DNA of 64,000 nucleotides, from the NCBI GenBank assembly GCA_021397845.1, contig CM038050.1, forward strand, positions 144,211,980-144,275,979. Reading direction: 5' to 3'. Shown one piece after another: positions 10,262-21,583 of this stretch (the stretch's first letter is position 1; each line of letters begins with the position of its first letter). A model generated the notes under the pieces. It was not told where the DNA came from, ran no database searches, and saw only the letters and a list, made by a program, of their open reading frames with translations. The position numbers and the translations under genes were made by a program. The DNA is from Areca catechu. Lineage: Eukaryota; Streptophyta; Magnoliopsida; Arecales; Arecaceae.

Positions 10262-10990
10262 CTATCTTTCTAACCCTTTGGCCTTGATCAGGTTAACTTC
10301 CGGCTTCTCTTCCTTAAGGCTACTCGATCCTCTTTTAACCTGGTCCTTAGGCTGAATTGGATTGTTTGTAAATTTTTTCTCATGGTGACTGAAGGTGCAG
10401 CTATTGGTCCGACCATAAAGGGTGTAAGATAGAGGTCTGTACTTCTCTCTATGTCTGGCTTTCATGTCCCTCCATGTTGCTATAGGTTCTTGTTCTCTTT
10501 GCCCTATTAGCCTTTCAACATTATTCCAAAAAACCTAGCCTGGCAAACCAACCTAGTCTTGGCAAACTTTTAAGTTTGAAATATTGTTCCATGTCCTCCA
10601 CCCAATCTATGTACACCTTGGGATCTAGACTACCATCGAAGGTAGGGGCTTCTAGCTTGATATTTCTAATGGCCCTTTCTTCATGGTCTATGATCTCTGG
10701 GTTGGGTCTTCAAGGGTAAACCTCTCAGGCTGGTTTAGGGGGTGGGATTCTTCTAGACTCAGCCTTTAAGAGGGCTCATGTTGAGGGAATCCCCTAGGAT
10801 GGGGAAGTGAATCAAACTCAGGTCTAGTGTGGGACTTCCGGGTCCTCTCTTGCTCACGCTTATCTAACCTATTCTTTATCCTAATTAACTGTTCCATGAT
10901 GACCTTTAATGGATCTTCTCAGGTATTGTCCAGGGGTTCACTTGATTGGAATGGTGGGGATGATAAGGGACTCCTGATCTAGTCGACATG
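10262..10990 (-). pseudogene. gag: G3 gag N-terminal part fused to the protease C-terminus
   Basis: Starts near 10988 with MSTRSGVPYHP, the same N-terminus as in G2 and G4, and after stops continues with IKLEAPTFDGSLDPKVYIDW, the beginning of the gypsy gag capsid domain. Near 10440 gag sequence (KARHREKYRPLSY) joins directly to TLYGRTNSCTFSHHEKKF, which in G2 is the protease C-terminus (about 29468-29520). A deletion has therefore removed the gag C-terminus, zinc knuckle and protease active site. Several frameshifts are present. Confidence 0.75.
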
Positions 10991-11440
10991 AGTCAAGCAT
11001 GCAAAATCGTCTATGATCTACTAGACCTAGAATCTCGACCAGTTGCCTAAGTCAGGGTGGCAAACTAGTTTGTAATAACTTTATGCTTGGCCAAGTAGGT
11101 GTAGGGGAGTGGAGGTCCTTGAATGCCAATCTTAGACACCAATCTGGGATTGGCCAGGTAGGCGGACCAAACTCACAAGCCCTGAATCACCAAGCCTAGA
11201 CACCAAGAGCAGCAGCACACGCAGAATGGTTGACGCCAAGAATAGACACTTAGTCTCGACTCGACCAGTTGGTGTCCCTAAGCTCTCTAGAAAAAATTAG
11301 TGTCTACTCAATTTTAATTAGAGCTTGGGTTCGTGATGCAGGTTAGTGATTTTTGGGCTAGGGACAGGTAATGAAATCCTAACCCTATGTCAAATTGCTG
11401 CCCTTAAGATGATTTATAAGAATGATGGCAAACAAATGAT
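10991..11440 (-). other. G3 conserved 5' leader before gag
   Basis: About 450 bp shared with the leaders of G1, G2, G4, G5 and G6. It holds GACACCAATC..GATTGGCCAGGTAGGCGGACC, with a perfect hairpin CCAATC-TGG-GATTGG at 11139-11153, and the phrase GACCAGTTGGTGTCCCTAGC near 11270. The position upstream of gag fits an RNA packaging or dimerisation region; this role is inferred. Confidence 0.6.
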
Positions 11441-12019
11441 CTAATAAAATGTCACTAAGTTATATTTTTGGATTTTGATGTTTGATAACAGAATTAAGAT
11501 GATGGAAATGAAAGAATATGACCCTAAATGCAAAATTGAACTATATGAAAAGATTGAAGATGAGATGAGATGTGCTTGCTGAATTTCAGAGTAGAATTTG
11601 CTCTCAGTTAGTATTCTGGCTTGTAGAGATTCGACAAGCTGCAATAAAATCTGATATAATTCTAGAAAATACTTCTAATTATTTAAAGTCCAGCAAAACA
11701 AAAATCATAAAAATCTGACGTTCCTATAGGTCGAAATAATCAAAATAGCAGACTATATTTGGATAGAAAAAAATGCAGAAATTGAAAGACAGAGATCTAA
11801 TGATGCAATATTTTTTTTTTTTTGTTTTTTTTTTTTTCTTTTAATCTATTCTTCTTGTATTCCCTTTCAGAGGTCAATCACAATGGCACCCCTACATGCC
11901 TTAGAAGATCCCCGTGGAATGGGAGGAGAGGGTCTTGAAACCCTACTTTTCTCCTAAGACCGGACGGCCTGGTGAAGCACCTAGTCCAGGTACTTAAGAA
12001 GAGCTAAAGTCCTAACCAT
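11441..12019 (-). other. G3 AT-rich 5' untranslated stretch
   Basis: No coding signal. It holds a poly-T tract at 11811-11838 and, next to the primer site (11880-12000), a block with CACCCCTACATGCC that is also seen near the primer site of G4 (21420-21500). Confidence 0.5.
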
Positions 12020-12031
12020 GCTCTGATACCA
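12020..12031 (-). other. G3 primer-binding site
   Basis: GCTCTGATACCA, the complement of TGGTATCAGAGC, four bases from the LTR. It would pair with the initiator methionine tRNA and fixes the element's orientation. Confidence 0.85.
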
Positions 12032-12035
12032 AAAA

Positions 12036-13488
12036 TGATGGGGGACTAACTAAATGCAAGATGAAATGAATGCAAGTGATTTGTTATTTTTGTGAATTTT
12101 ATGTTTTAATGACTTTCTTGAGGATTTCCGAAAAACAAGACAAAAGCAGATCTAGGGATTCAATAAAGATAAGACTACAAGCACATAGATTAGCTGCAAA
12201 ACAAGGATAAAAAGAGGACCCCGGGATTGAAAAACCCTATAGGACTTAGCTGTTAGAACAATATCGACTTAGGAGTTTAGGGAGGCAAACCTCAAATATC
12301 TGAAGCGCCGGATGCCGAGATCACTCACTCTGATGGATGCGACCTGGATGATCAAGCCTTCCAGCCCACAATGCACCGGCTTGCTGTATGAAGGTCTTGA
12401 TGGCAAGGGCAACCGACTCCATGCTCGTGTCACCTAGAGGACCTACGAGAGTTCAAGGAGAGTTAAGATTTGATCAAAGAGAAAGCAAATAGAAGAAGGG
12501 ATGAAATTGAAGTGGTGATGGTAGAGTTCTTCTTGCTAGGCGCCCAGTTGGTTGATCCTTATGGAACCTGACTCGAAGTCAGAGGATGGAGTTGTGGAAG
12601 AGACTGTAATATAGGCCTCACACCTCTTGATGCCCGAAGGCGAAGGTGCTCCCTCATGAGATCGACGTTCCTAGTGAACGAAGGCACTAAAGAGAAGACT
12701 GGATCTCAAGAAACTTATGGTTTTTCATTCAATAGTAATTAACCTTACAAAGGAGGGGTAAGGTCCTTTTTATAGGCACCTTAGGATCCCATTTGAAATC
12801 AAATGAAAATTACAAGTCCTCTTTGGAGAGGTGCCAAAAAATTTCAAAAAAAATCAGATTTCTCTCCTTTGGCCGACCTTCACTTGGATTTGATTGTTCA
12901 TGGCTTGATAATGGGCTTGGAAGAAGGAATTTGTCTTCCTTGGACTTGGAAAGTTGACCTTCAATTTTGGGAAGAATGCATGATGCAAGGCTTGTGTCTC
13001 CCACTTTCCTTGGTTGCTCACCCTTCTTTGGAGAGAAGCTTGAAATGAGGCTTGGATCAAGGCCTTTGTCTTCAACCTTTTCTTGGTTGCCCAAGACTCC
13101 TTTAGTAAGTGGCTTAATGGAGGGAGGGAAAGGAAGAAGGAATATTTGATGTGCCTCCATTTGGCAAGACGAGGTGGCGCCACATGGGATGGTGAAGTGG
13201 CGCCCTAGGGTTGAAATGTTGACCTTCAAGTCTTGGCCCAATAGTAGTTGAGCAGAACTCAAAGACCACTCCGGCTTGGACCCAGACTCAGACTGGACTC
13301 AATACGGGACACAACATGACCAAATTGGTCAATGTACAGGACTAAACAAAATAATTGAGACTAAATTCATGACTAAAAAATACAATGCTTAGGCTTGAAG
13401 CCTTATTACAGGACTTGAAAAATTGGAACCCTAATTGGACATCCACAGAGGGTTGAGAAGCCTCTGTCGGATTCTGGTGCCCACACCA
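12036..13488 (-). repeat. G3 right (5') LTR, 1453 bp
   Basis: Direct repeat of 7347-8872 with TG...CA ends. It keeps a TATA-like box on the minus strand (complement of CCTTTTTATAG, 12766-12776). It also contains a minus-strand frame of 150 codons (12810-13262) that is absent or broken in the other LTR, so it is not treated as a gene. Confidence 0.9.
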
Positions 13489-13493
13489 GGTGG

Positions 13494-13905
13494 TAGAAAT
13501 GAAAAATTATACTTTGAAGAAATGGCATGCACAATGCTTTGTGAAAATGATTTACCAAGGTATTTTTGGGCTGAAGCTATTAATATAGCCTGTTATGTTT
13601 TAAATCGAGTTTTGATACACCCTATTTTAAAGAAAACTCCATATGAACTTTGGAACCAAGGAAAACCGACTTTGAAATATTTTCGTGTTTTTGGTTATAA
13701 TTGTTTCATTTTAAACAATGGAAAGGATCATCATGGAAAGTTTGATGCCAAGTTTGATGAAGGTATCTTCCTAGGATACTCTACATCAAGCAGGGCATAT
13801 AGAATATTTAATAAACGAACTTTGGTTGTAGAAGAGTCATACATATTGTATTTGAAGAATCTACTAAGTCCTCGAGAAAAGATGATACATCTGATTAATG
13901 TGTAG
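13494..13905 (+). pseudogene. pol: C1 integrase, second part
   Basis: Resumes the core interrupted at 7346, beginning with the glutamate-containing VEMKN position that completes the DD(35)E triad. After a frame slip it reads EEMACTMLCENDLPRYFWAE, then YELWNQGKPTLKYFRVFGYN and FDEGIFLGYSTSSRAYRIFN, the standard C-terminal region of copia integrases. The frame ends at a stop near 13903. Confidence 0.88.
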
Positions 13906-14912
13906 GTGCTGATAAACTTCAGAAGCTGACACTAAATGATAAAGCTCAACCAAATGAAGAAGGACAAGACAAGGATGAAAAAGAAGATGACACTCCAATG
14001 CATCAAGATCTACCTAAGGAGTGGAGTTAATGCAGGGTGAGTTCGAGATGAGCATGATAGGAGAACTTAATTTCTTTCTCGGACTCCAGATCAAGCAAAC
14101 TTCAGATGGTATCTTCATCAACCAAGCTAAGTACACAAGAAAAATTATCAAAAAGTTTGGGATGGAGAATACTAAACTAATAGGTACACCTATGAGCCCC
14201 TCTTGTAAACTTGATAAAGATGAGCATGGTAAATCTGTAGATCATAAGTTATACAGAGGCATGATAGGCACCTTATTGTATTTAACTGCTAGTAGACCAG
14301 ATATAATGTTTAGTGTTTGCATGTGTACTAGATATCAGTCTGAACCTAAAGAATCACATCTTATGGCTGTTAAGCACATTATTAGATATCTGTCTAGTAC
14401 TATTAGTATTGGCTTATGGTATTATAGAGACTCTTCTGCTGAATTGATTGGATATTCTAATGCAGACTTTGCTAGTTGTAGATTAGATAGAAAGAGTACT
14501 AGTGGAACTTGCCAACTCCTTGGAGTGAACTTAATCTCATGGTTTAGCAAGAAACAAACTTCAGTTGCACTATCCATAGCTGAGGTTGAGTATATTGTAG
14601 CAGGAAGTTATTGTGCTCAAATCCTATGGATTAAGCAACAACTTGAAGACTTTGGAATAAAGTTGGCTAGTACTCCCATTAACTGTGATAATACCATGCT
14701 ATTTGCTTAACTAAAAATCTAGTTCAACACTTTAGGAGTAAGCACATTGAAATTAGGCATCATTTTATTAGAGATCATGTAGAAAATGATAATATTTTGC
14801 TTGAATTTGTTTGTATTGAATTTCAATTGACTGATATTTTAACTAAACCTCTTCTGGAAGATCAATTCTGTATGATTAGAAGAGAGCTCTGGATCATCAA
14901 TCCATTTGATTA
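13906..14912 (+). pseudogene. pol: C1 reverse transcriptase (3' part) and RNase H
   Basis: After an acidic linker (KDEKEDDTPMHQDLPKEW) the sequence jumps to the C-terminal third of RT (MIGELNFFLGLQIKQ, KLIGTPMSPSCKLDKD, YRGMIGTLLYLTASRPDI). The N-terminal RT part with the catalytic YVDD motif is missing, a deletion near 14020. RNase H follows: IGYSNADFASC, RKSTSGTCQLLG and SIAEVEYIVAG carry its usual acidic residues. A stop at 14708 interrupts it; the tail KHIEIRHHFIRDHV and DILTKPL runs on to 14912. Confidence 0.88.
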
Positions 14913-15377
14913 AATCTTTCTCCCAAATTTGACTCAAACTAGATCAATCTGACATTATTCATGATAAATCATGTTAATCATTATTGATTTGACTCCAAAA
15001 ATATGATATTTCAATTGATTTTGATCATTCTATGAAATTCCCAAATTTTCAGTTTTTAAGTGGATGTGTCGACATATCATGAGTGGACACCAAAATTTGT
15101 CGACATATGCATGAGCTGACACATGCCCGACAGTGAACTGAGATTTAAGGGGTTTCCGAACCGTTTTTTTTCTAAATTGATTCTCCTTCGAGCCGACACT
15201 AGGAATTGAGGTACCTATACTGTTCATCATTCCATTTTACTATTTTTGGCCATGGATTTCTTGGATTTAAAGCTTTGGTAGCCATTTTTTGTTGAATTTC
15301 TTCCTAGGTTTAGCTTCCTAAACCCTAGAAACCCCCATTTTCCACCAAAAACCTTGCCAAAACTTTGATTCTTGACA
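14913..15377 (+). other. C1 spacer between pol and the downstream ORF
   Basis: AT-rich, no coding signal. It includes GTCGAC-type motifs at 15065-15130 like those in the 5' LTR. Confidence 0.5.
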
Positions 15378-16230
15378 ATGGGTCCTCGCAAACAAGTTGT
15401 TCGCCGACCACGTCAGTCACAGCAAGAAGAAGAGCGGAGAACGATGGCCCGACATGAGTCTAAAGCTTTGGATCCGCCAGCATGACTGTTGTTTGTTCCT
15501 TCTAGCCGGATGAGCTACAAGATAGTGGTTGGAGGACGCCGATTGGACTTTTCTTTCATAAACTAGCAGCATTTCTGGATAGGAGAGTGGATTAGATAGG
15601 CTGGTTTGGCCACTTTTTGTTCACTTAGTGAGAGATACTACCCCGGCTGATGAGACAGTTCTATGGATCACTTGCTCGAGGGACTGATGGCTGGGTTGCA
15701 CAGGTTAGCGGACGAGATATCCCCATTTCTTCAGATGTTTGAGCAGAGTATGGGATATACCCATGACCAGATCTATTGTTGACAGTCTGATGGTCTCCAG
15801 TGCAATTTTGAGTTCCATATCTTACCAGAGGGAGAAACTGTTCCAGCATCGAGATTATTTGTAGAGATGAGACTGCTACACCATATAGTCACCCGGATTC
15901 TTCTGCTGAAGATAGGTCATTTCAACTACATCATCGAGCGAGAGTTGCTCGTGATGGTCTCACCGATTCAACGCACGCCGATATGTCTACCTGTTCTGAT
16001 GGTACATCAGATTACTGAGGCATCGTCTAGTCAGTGGCTTTGCTTGCCGTATGGCATGGGATTGACTGTATTGTTTTGGGAGTATGGAGTCAGCTTCCAA
16101 GATGAGCCCTATCATACTTTGATCCATACTGATGTATATGACATCAGGTCATTGCATCGCATGGGTTTGATATTAGTCCGAGGCCAGTGGACATGGAGGA
16201 TATCATGTCAGGCCAAGGATAGAGCTGATG
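15378..16230 (+). pseudogene. C1 downstream ORF, first part
   Basis: Starts MGPRKQVVRRPRQSQQEEER, breaks at 15483, and later gives an open stretch (15867-16230) reading LLHHIVTRILLLKIGHFNYI, CLPYGMGLTVLFWEYGV and SLHRMGLILVRGQW. This resembles a plant-specific domain often found in proteins encoded by copia retrotransposons (annotated as putative plant transposon protein); I recall the pattern and could not search for it. The position after pol is where SIRE/Maximus elements carry an env-like or unknown ORF. G4 splits it at 16230; the rest resumes at 23361. Confidence 0.65.
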
Positions 16231-16335
16231 TGATGCAGAACGAAAGTTCTGATACCAAAAATGATGCAGAATGAAAGCTCTGATACCAAAATGATGCAGA
16301 ACGAAAGCTCTGATACCCCAAAATGATACAGAACG
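16231..16335 (-). repeat. Tandem U5/primer-site repeat at the G4 left LTR end
   Basis: Three copies of a 30-32 bp unit, TGATGCAGAACGAAAGC followed by TCTGATACCAAAA, precede the unique LTR sequence TGATACAGAACGGATAAG. Each unit pairs an LTR terminus with a primer-site-like GCTCTGATACCA. This end lies outside the internal region, so the units belong to the LTR itself. Confidence 0.85.
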
Positions 16336-17979
16336 GATAAGTGGAATGCGGAAGCAAATTAAACTTAATGTATTTTTTTTTCTATATATATTTTCAGAAG
16401 TCGGCTTTGACTCAAAGGAAAGATAAACTAATGTTGAAAGAAACTAAGAAATGACAGAAAGCATAATTAAAAGGAGTGGATTATCAGAGTAACTCAAAAG
16501 TAGGATCGCTGGGGATTGAGAAACCTCCAGATCTAGGTTTTGCTCTGAGTTTCAACGAAACAGTGATATCTCTCCATTTGGTGGAAAAGACTCTCTCGAG
16601 CAGATTATTGGATCCCGGGAGTCAAGGTATCTTCGCAATGGATCCTCCGATAATGGTCCTTGGCAAAGTTGGCCTCTCCTTGAACCCTGGATCCTAGAGA
16701 GAAGAAGAACAAGGTTAGGAACAAGAGACTCAGGGAAGAGAGTTACCGAGTAGAAGAAAGGATGGGATCTGAAGGTCTTCAGCTGATCTGGAACACCTAG
16801 GCTACGGATTTGGGACTTCTTCTCCTGGATCTGCTGAATGGACTCTAAGCAGTGGTAGCTGACTTGAAGATGGCTGGACTGGGGTCCTGGTGGTCGGCCA
16901 CCCTTTGGAAGCAGAACCTTGGAGATGGTGTAGAGGCTAGGGTTTGGTGGTGGTGGAGTAGAGATGGGTGGACTAAGCTAGGGTTTTGGGGTTGGAGATC
17001 TCACACCTCCTCAAGGTTCCTAGGGAACCCGAATTTACTCCCTCACGGGAGCTCAACACTCAGAATAAGTGCGGAAGAACAAGACTTTGCTCAAAAATAA
17101 GGGATTTCATTCATAAGTTTCATAAGATAAGTTCAAGCTACAAAAGGGATCTAATATATAGACCTATAAGAAAAATCAAACCATACAAGTTCCCATGTGG
17201 GACTAATAGGAGTAATCTACACTTTAGGCATCAAATTCTCTTCCCTTGGCCAACCAAGACTCCTTCCATGAGTGAGCGGCCCAAAAACTCCAAGAAAACT
17301 TGAAAATCAGCTCCAAATGGCAGGTTATGGGGGTGTCTCCTAGTATCTCTCCATGAATCAAGGATTTTCCCTTCATGGTTTGGCTCTTTTGGACACCTCC
17401 TAGTCTTGCTCCACATGTTTAGGCTTCTTCTTTTCATGGCTTTGGCACTTTAGAAAACTTTTGGGTGCCTCCTTGATTTTCTCCCCAAGACATGCTCGCT
17501 TCCCTTTTATAACTTGGATTTTTTATGGAACATTGTGGGGCACCTCCTTGATCCTCTCTTCAAGAAAATTTCTTGCCATCCTGGCTTGGGTTTATCTAGA
17601 AAGAAGTTGGCTCCTCCTTGGATTGAGGTATCTTGATGGATTTCTCCCCCAAGTGGTGCAAGAAAAAGGGGAACTTACTTCTTATGGTGTGGGAACCAAA
17701 GACACTGGATGGAGATGTGGCAGGGAGTGTGGCACCCACTTGTAGCTGGACCATGGAAGAAAAAATGTGGCACCCTATGGCAAAGGGAATGGCACCAACC
17801 TGGACCTGAACTTGGACTGAGTCAACATGACTCAACAAAAATTGAAATGACAAAATTACAGACTCAAAATTGGGTTGATCAGGTCAATCCTTATTACAAA
17901 CCCTAATTTTCTCGGGCAAGGTCAATCAGAGATCCAGATGGAACCCTGAAGTCTTCTTCTGATTCTGGTGCCCGCACCT
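16231..17979 (-). repeat. G4 left (3') LTR, 1749 bp
   Basis: Starts TGATGCAGAACG and ends GCCCGCACCT, where the right LTR has ACCA (one change). It is homologous to 21584-23355 along its length. The minus-strand TATA-like AATATATAGACC lies near 17150. Small open frames inside, such as 17461-17745, are conserved only because both LTRs are alike. Confidence 0.9.
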
Positions 17980-17984
17980 ATTCT

Positions 17985-18480
17985 CCCGGGGTGGGAGGAG
18001 CTCGACCCTGTCGAGTATGGATCAAGCTGGCTCTGGTATCTCTCCAAGAGGTCTGGGTCCAATTCTTGTAATTCTTCTCGGGAGATCCAAGAGTTATTAG
18101 AATCTGGCCTTCCTTGCTAGCGGACCAGGTATCTTTGGTATCCTCGATTATGAGTAGAGATAACCTGAGCATCCAGGATCTTTTCAATCTGCTCTTTCCT
18201 TACAGACCAGTTTGTTGGTGGACACATAGGGTCGGGATCACTCTCAATAACAGGATTAGGTTCAAAGGCTCACTAGGAATCACAGCTAGCTCCCTGTACT
18301 CTACTAGGTCTGTAATGTCGAAAGTGGAGCTAATGCCTAGCTCTGGAGGCAACATAGGCATTGGGTCCCACTCTCTTCATCACTCTAAATGGTCCAGCTC
18401 CTCTAGCATGTAGCTTTCTAATGGTTCTATAAGAAACCGCTCAGGCCTTAACCTAATCATTACATAGTCTCCCTCAACAA
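17985..18480 (-). pseudogene. G4 integrase tail and chromodomain
   Basis: Minus-strand pieces read the RLRPERFL-like linker (about 18440), then the chromodomain with YQRYLVR and QGRPDSNNSWISREELQELD. The tryptophan codon between them is a TAG stop (18117-18119). Frameshifts lie in the linker. Confidence 0.75.
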
Positions 18481-18556
18481 AAGTTTTGACTCGCCTTTGA
18501 GAATCAGCCAACTTCTTATAAGTTTCATTACTTAAAGTTATTTTGGCATGAATTTC

Positions 18557-18835
18557 TTAATGCAAGTTCTTTACATGCTGTGCAAAGTCTTTAGCAGACT
18601 CGGAGACTCGTGTGTGGACTGGCAAAGGAACTAGGTCAAGTGGTGTGTGAGGCTTGTACTCATGAACAATCTCAAAAGGGCTTTTACCTATAGACCTATT
18701 GACCGAGTCATTATATGCAAATTCAGCCCTGGGTAAATACAATTCCTGATTCCTAGTATTATCACTCAACCAAAATCTGAGTCCATGTCCTAAACTCGAC
18801 TGACAACGCATTCCTAAAGAATGGACTTTATTCAA
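18557..18835 (-). pseudogene. G4 integrase core end
   Basis: An open stretch reads ELYLPRAEFAYNDSVNRSIG, then KSPFEIVHEYKPHTPLDLVP, the last part of a gypsy integrase core before the C-terminal domain. It is preceded on the minus strand by the conserved noncoding block, so integrase is present as two separated pieces. It matches G2 at 31850-32060. Confidence 0.82.
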
Positions 18836-18905
18836 AGGAACCCTAGGTCTAAACCTAACAAACTAAGGCTCTCTAGGTTTGACCTTGGGTCGGAGGATGG
18901 CATGC
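18808..18905 (-). other. Conserved noncoding block (G4 copy)
   Basis: Minus strand: GGTCAAACCTAGAGAGCC, TTAGGTTTAGACCTAGGG, then a purine-rich stretch ending AGGAATGCG. It is homologous to 9477-9570, with a weaker AATAAA (here GAATAAAG). Confidence 0.6.
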
Positions 18906-19169
18906 AGAGCATGAAAACTTATCATGGGTGCCTAGTAGGTGCCATAAGGTCTTCCAGAAGTAGGTGGCAAACCTAATAGGTTCTAAGGAGTCTTGCAACC
19001 TAGAAATCTCAGTAAAGTGTAATCCCATAGCTCTAGAAACATGAGAAGATTCAGGGAAGGGTAGGAAATAAGAATCAGAGTTTTGAGGTGGCTTATAGGA
19101 AACAAGAAACATACCTTGGTTATTCAGGACGACCTTAAAATGAGGACATTGTTCTATAGGTGCACTCAT
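18873..19169 (-). pseudogene. G4 YFLPFPE cassette joined to an integrase core fragment
   Basis: Reads SYFLPFPESSHVSRAMGLHF and then, without a break, FATYFWKTLWHLLGTHDKFS and CHPPTQGQT. The second half is the integrase core motif that in G2 lies at 31690-31760. The first half is not from any retroviral enzyme I recognise. The join between them shows how RT, RNase H and the first half of integrase were lost in this lineage. Confidence 0.75.
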
Positions 19170-19333
19170 CGAAACCTCATGATTTGCTCTAGGAGGATCT
19201 ACAAGTGCAAGTTCTAGGGTAGGCTGGGTGCTCCTAGAAGGTAGAAGGTTATCAGGAAGGTCTTTAGAATGTTTATCTAGAAAGTCTTTAAGCTACTGTC
19301 TTTTTCTTGTTCTTGGACCTTCTTAATGGGCAA

Positions 19334-19789
19334 TTATTGTGAACCCCTTCCTTCATCACACTTCTCTACCAGATTTGACTCAGGGGTGTCTTCTTTGGAT
19401 TCCTCAATGAGTTCAGGGGTATTCTCACTTAAACTCTCATTGGGTGCAATTTCCTCTTCCTGAACTTCCTCAAAAGGGTCTTCTCTTAGGGTTAGCTCCT
19501 GAATTCCTTGAGTGGCAGGGGTCCCCTCAATAACCCCATCAGGTAGGAGTTGGTTAATTGAATTATCGGGAGGGATATCCTCAAATTCTTCTTCTTCATA
19601 TTTATCTATCAAACTTATGTCAGGCTCATATATTTCTTCCTCAATCTCACTGAAAGGTTCTAATATATTCTCCTTTGATTCCTCTTTAAGTACGGCTCTG
19701 GTCAGGTCAACTAATTTTGGGATGGCCATGCCTAACTCCATCTTAGTGTTATCCTTCTGGTCAAGAGGTGACACAAGTGGAATTGACAA
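19334..19789 (-). pseudogene. G4 acidic linker region
   Basis: A 151-codon open stretch, very rich in glutamate, aspartate and proline, with YEPDISLIDKYEEEEFEDIP and LLPDGVIEGTP. The G6 units carry the same block (YEPDISLINEYEEEEE..). In G2 a shorter acidic block sits between zinc knuckle and protease, which suggests the origin. No enzyme motif is present. Confidence 0.7.
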
Positions 19790-19886
19790 ACAAAAGTCTG
19801 GTTCACTACGGGTGTCGGATCAATCAGAACTTGACTCAAGTTGGTAGAGGTTGGCTTTAAGTCCAAAGTACTTGATTGGTTATATC

Positions 19887-20689
19887 TTAAAGACCACTCA
19901 TAGTTTGGGCTTCTTGGTAGGCTCGGTCTAACTTATTGGTCTTTTCAAGGCATAGCTTCCTATAAATGTCTGGGTGTAACCCAACCCTAAACCTCGATGT
20001 GATCTGAGCTTCGGTCTCAATGGTATTGCATTTCATGTCATACCACTGGAAGTCCTCGATATATTTAGACACAGGCCTATTACCTGTCGCAATTGGTACC
20101 ATTAGTCTAAAAGTCTTTTCTCATAGGATCTACCTAGGTACCTATCTCTCAACTTACTTCTCATATCTCTCCAAGTATATATTTCCTCTTTTCTTTGATA
20201 ACACTCACGCTCAATAGCATACCAATGCCACCTAGCATGTTTGGTGAACTTGGTTTTGGCCAACCTAACTTGTCCTAATTCCGATATGTTAGTGCACTCA
20301 AAATACCGATCCATTTGTTCTTCCCACTTAATATATGTCTCTTGTCTTCCATCAAAAGTGGGTGCATAAGGTTCGGTGTTCCTAACGGGTCCCTTCTCTG
20401 AGTCAACCAAGTATGGGTATAGGCTCCTAGGGCTAAACTCAGGATCACGGTATAAGGTCCTCCTAGGCTCCTGGCATGGGTGAGGTTGGGGCCTATTAAA
20501 TTTTGGATCAGGGGTCCAATTTTGATGTCTACGTTTCTCAAGTCCCTGGGCTCGGTCTCTAAACTGCGCAAAACCATCATTCATATCCTCACTCAATTTG
20601 GTCATACTTTCGGTAAGAGTTCTAATCATGGCCTCTAAATCAGGTTGGGTTTGACCAGGTTGGTAGGGTACTCCGTTCCGGGTGGACAT
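19887..20689 (-). pseudogene. gag: G4 gag
   Basis: Starts MSTRNGVPYQPGQTQPDLEA (ATG at 20687-20689), then a coil-forming segment, a proline/arginine-rich stretch, and the capsid domain: APTFDGRQETYIKWEEQMDR, WHWYAIERECYQRKEEIYTW, RDRYLGRSYEKRLLD. After a stop and frameshift near 20102 it continues GNRPVSKYIEDFQWYDMKCN and FRVGLHPDIYRKL. This is the Ty3/gypsy gag core (particle assembly). No intact zinc knuckle is seen between 19790 and 19886. It is the longest gag frame in the window. Confidence 0.82.
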
Positions 20690-21150
20690 GATGATGCAAG
20701 CAAGCACACCAAATGAGACTCGACTGAAATGACTATGGGCTAACTAGACCTAGAGCCCAAACTAGATGCCCAATCAGAGTGGCAAGCCTGTAGTAACTCG
20801 GGACTCAGCCAGGCAGGTGTAAGGGGAGTGTTAGGTCCCTAATTGCCAATCCTAGACACCAATCAGTGATTGGCCAGGTAGGCGGACCAGCACACAAGCC
20901 CTTCGGGATAGAATCCCTAAACCACCATTCTAGACACTGAGTACAAAGCACACATAGAGTAACGAGATAAACTGACTCAATACTAGCCTAGACCCGACCA
21001 GTTGGTGTCCCTAGCCCTCTAGGACAAATTAGGTCTAATTAATTTTAAGATTAAAGGCTTAGGTTCGAATGCACAGGAGGTGGTTTTGGGCTAAGGAGAG
21101 GGTCTCAATCCTCCCCTTATGTTGCAACTTCAGTGCCCTTAAGATAGATT
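20690..21150 (-). other. G4 conserved 5' leader
   Basis: Homologous to the leaders of the other gypsy elements. It has a perfect hairpin CCAATC-AGT-GATTGG at 20859-20873 next to CCAGGTAGGCGGACC, and ACCAGTTGGTGTCCCTAGC near 21000. Confidence 0.6.
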
Positions 21151-21568
21151 CAATTTATGCACACTCAAATAAAAACACAGCTTGCAAAAAATAAAAAGCA
21201 GAATAGCAATAAAATTGATCTCAGAAAATCTACAGAAATTAATAAATCATGAAAATTTTATGTAAATTACTTTCAATTATACTGGTTCTAGAAAAATAAG
21301 AATTACTTAATTTAGAATTCTCTGAAGGGAGAAACAATTCAAATAACAGGATAGTTACTGGCAGAAAATAGAACATGTGTCCCGTTTACAATCCCTGCCT
21401 AGAAGTTATAACCCAGTGGCACCCCTACATGCCCTAGGAACCCCGTGGAATGGGAGGAGGAGGCTTGCATCTCGCTTGTTCCTAGGACTGGACGACCAGG
21501 GGAGTCTACTCCAGGCAGCAAAAGTAAAAAGGAACAAAAAAAATCAAACAAGCAAGAACCCTAACAGG
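21151..21568 (-). other. G4 AT-rich 5' untranslated stretch
   Basis: No coding signal. A block at 21415-21500 (GGCACCCCTACATGCCCTAG) next to the primer site is shared with G3. Confidence 0.45.
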
Positions 21569-21580
21569 GCTCTGATACCA
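21569..21580 (-). other. G4 primer-binding site
   Basis: GCTCTGATACCA, complement of TGGTATCAGAGC, three bases from the first LTR base. Degenerate copies follow inside the LTR at 30-bp spacing. Confidence 0.85.
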
Positions 21581-21583
21581 AAA

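Larger units (their letters stand above)
7347..13488 (-). mobile_element. G3: non-autonomous Ty3/gypsy element inside C1 integrase
   Basis: Perfect 5-bp target duplication GGTGG (7342-7346 and 13489-13493). LTRs are 7347-8872 and 12036-13488, starting TGATGGGGGACTAACTAAA and ending GCCCACACCA. The primer site complement is at 12020-12031 and the purine-tract complement ATTCTCCTG is at 8873, so the element reads right to left. The 3.16-kb internal region holds a leader, a gag N-terminal part joined to the protease C-terminus, a YFLPFPE cassette, a conserved noncoding block and a chromodomain tail. RT, RNase H and most of integrase are missing. Confidence 0.92.

Noticed and set aside
12810..13262. 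150-codon minus-strand open frame in a G3 LTR, with a 60-codon plus-strand frame opposite
   Set aside because: It lies wholly inside the LTR, is broken in the other LTR of the same element, has no recognisable motif, and overlaps other frames.
17461..17745. 94-codon plus-strand frame in both G4 LTRs (also 22838-23122)
   Set aside because: Antisense to the element and inside LTRs; similarity is explained by LTR identity.
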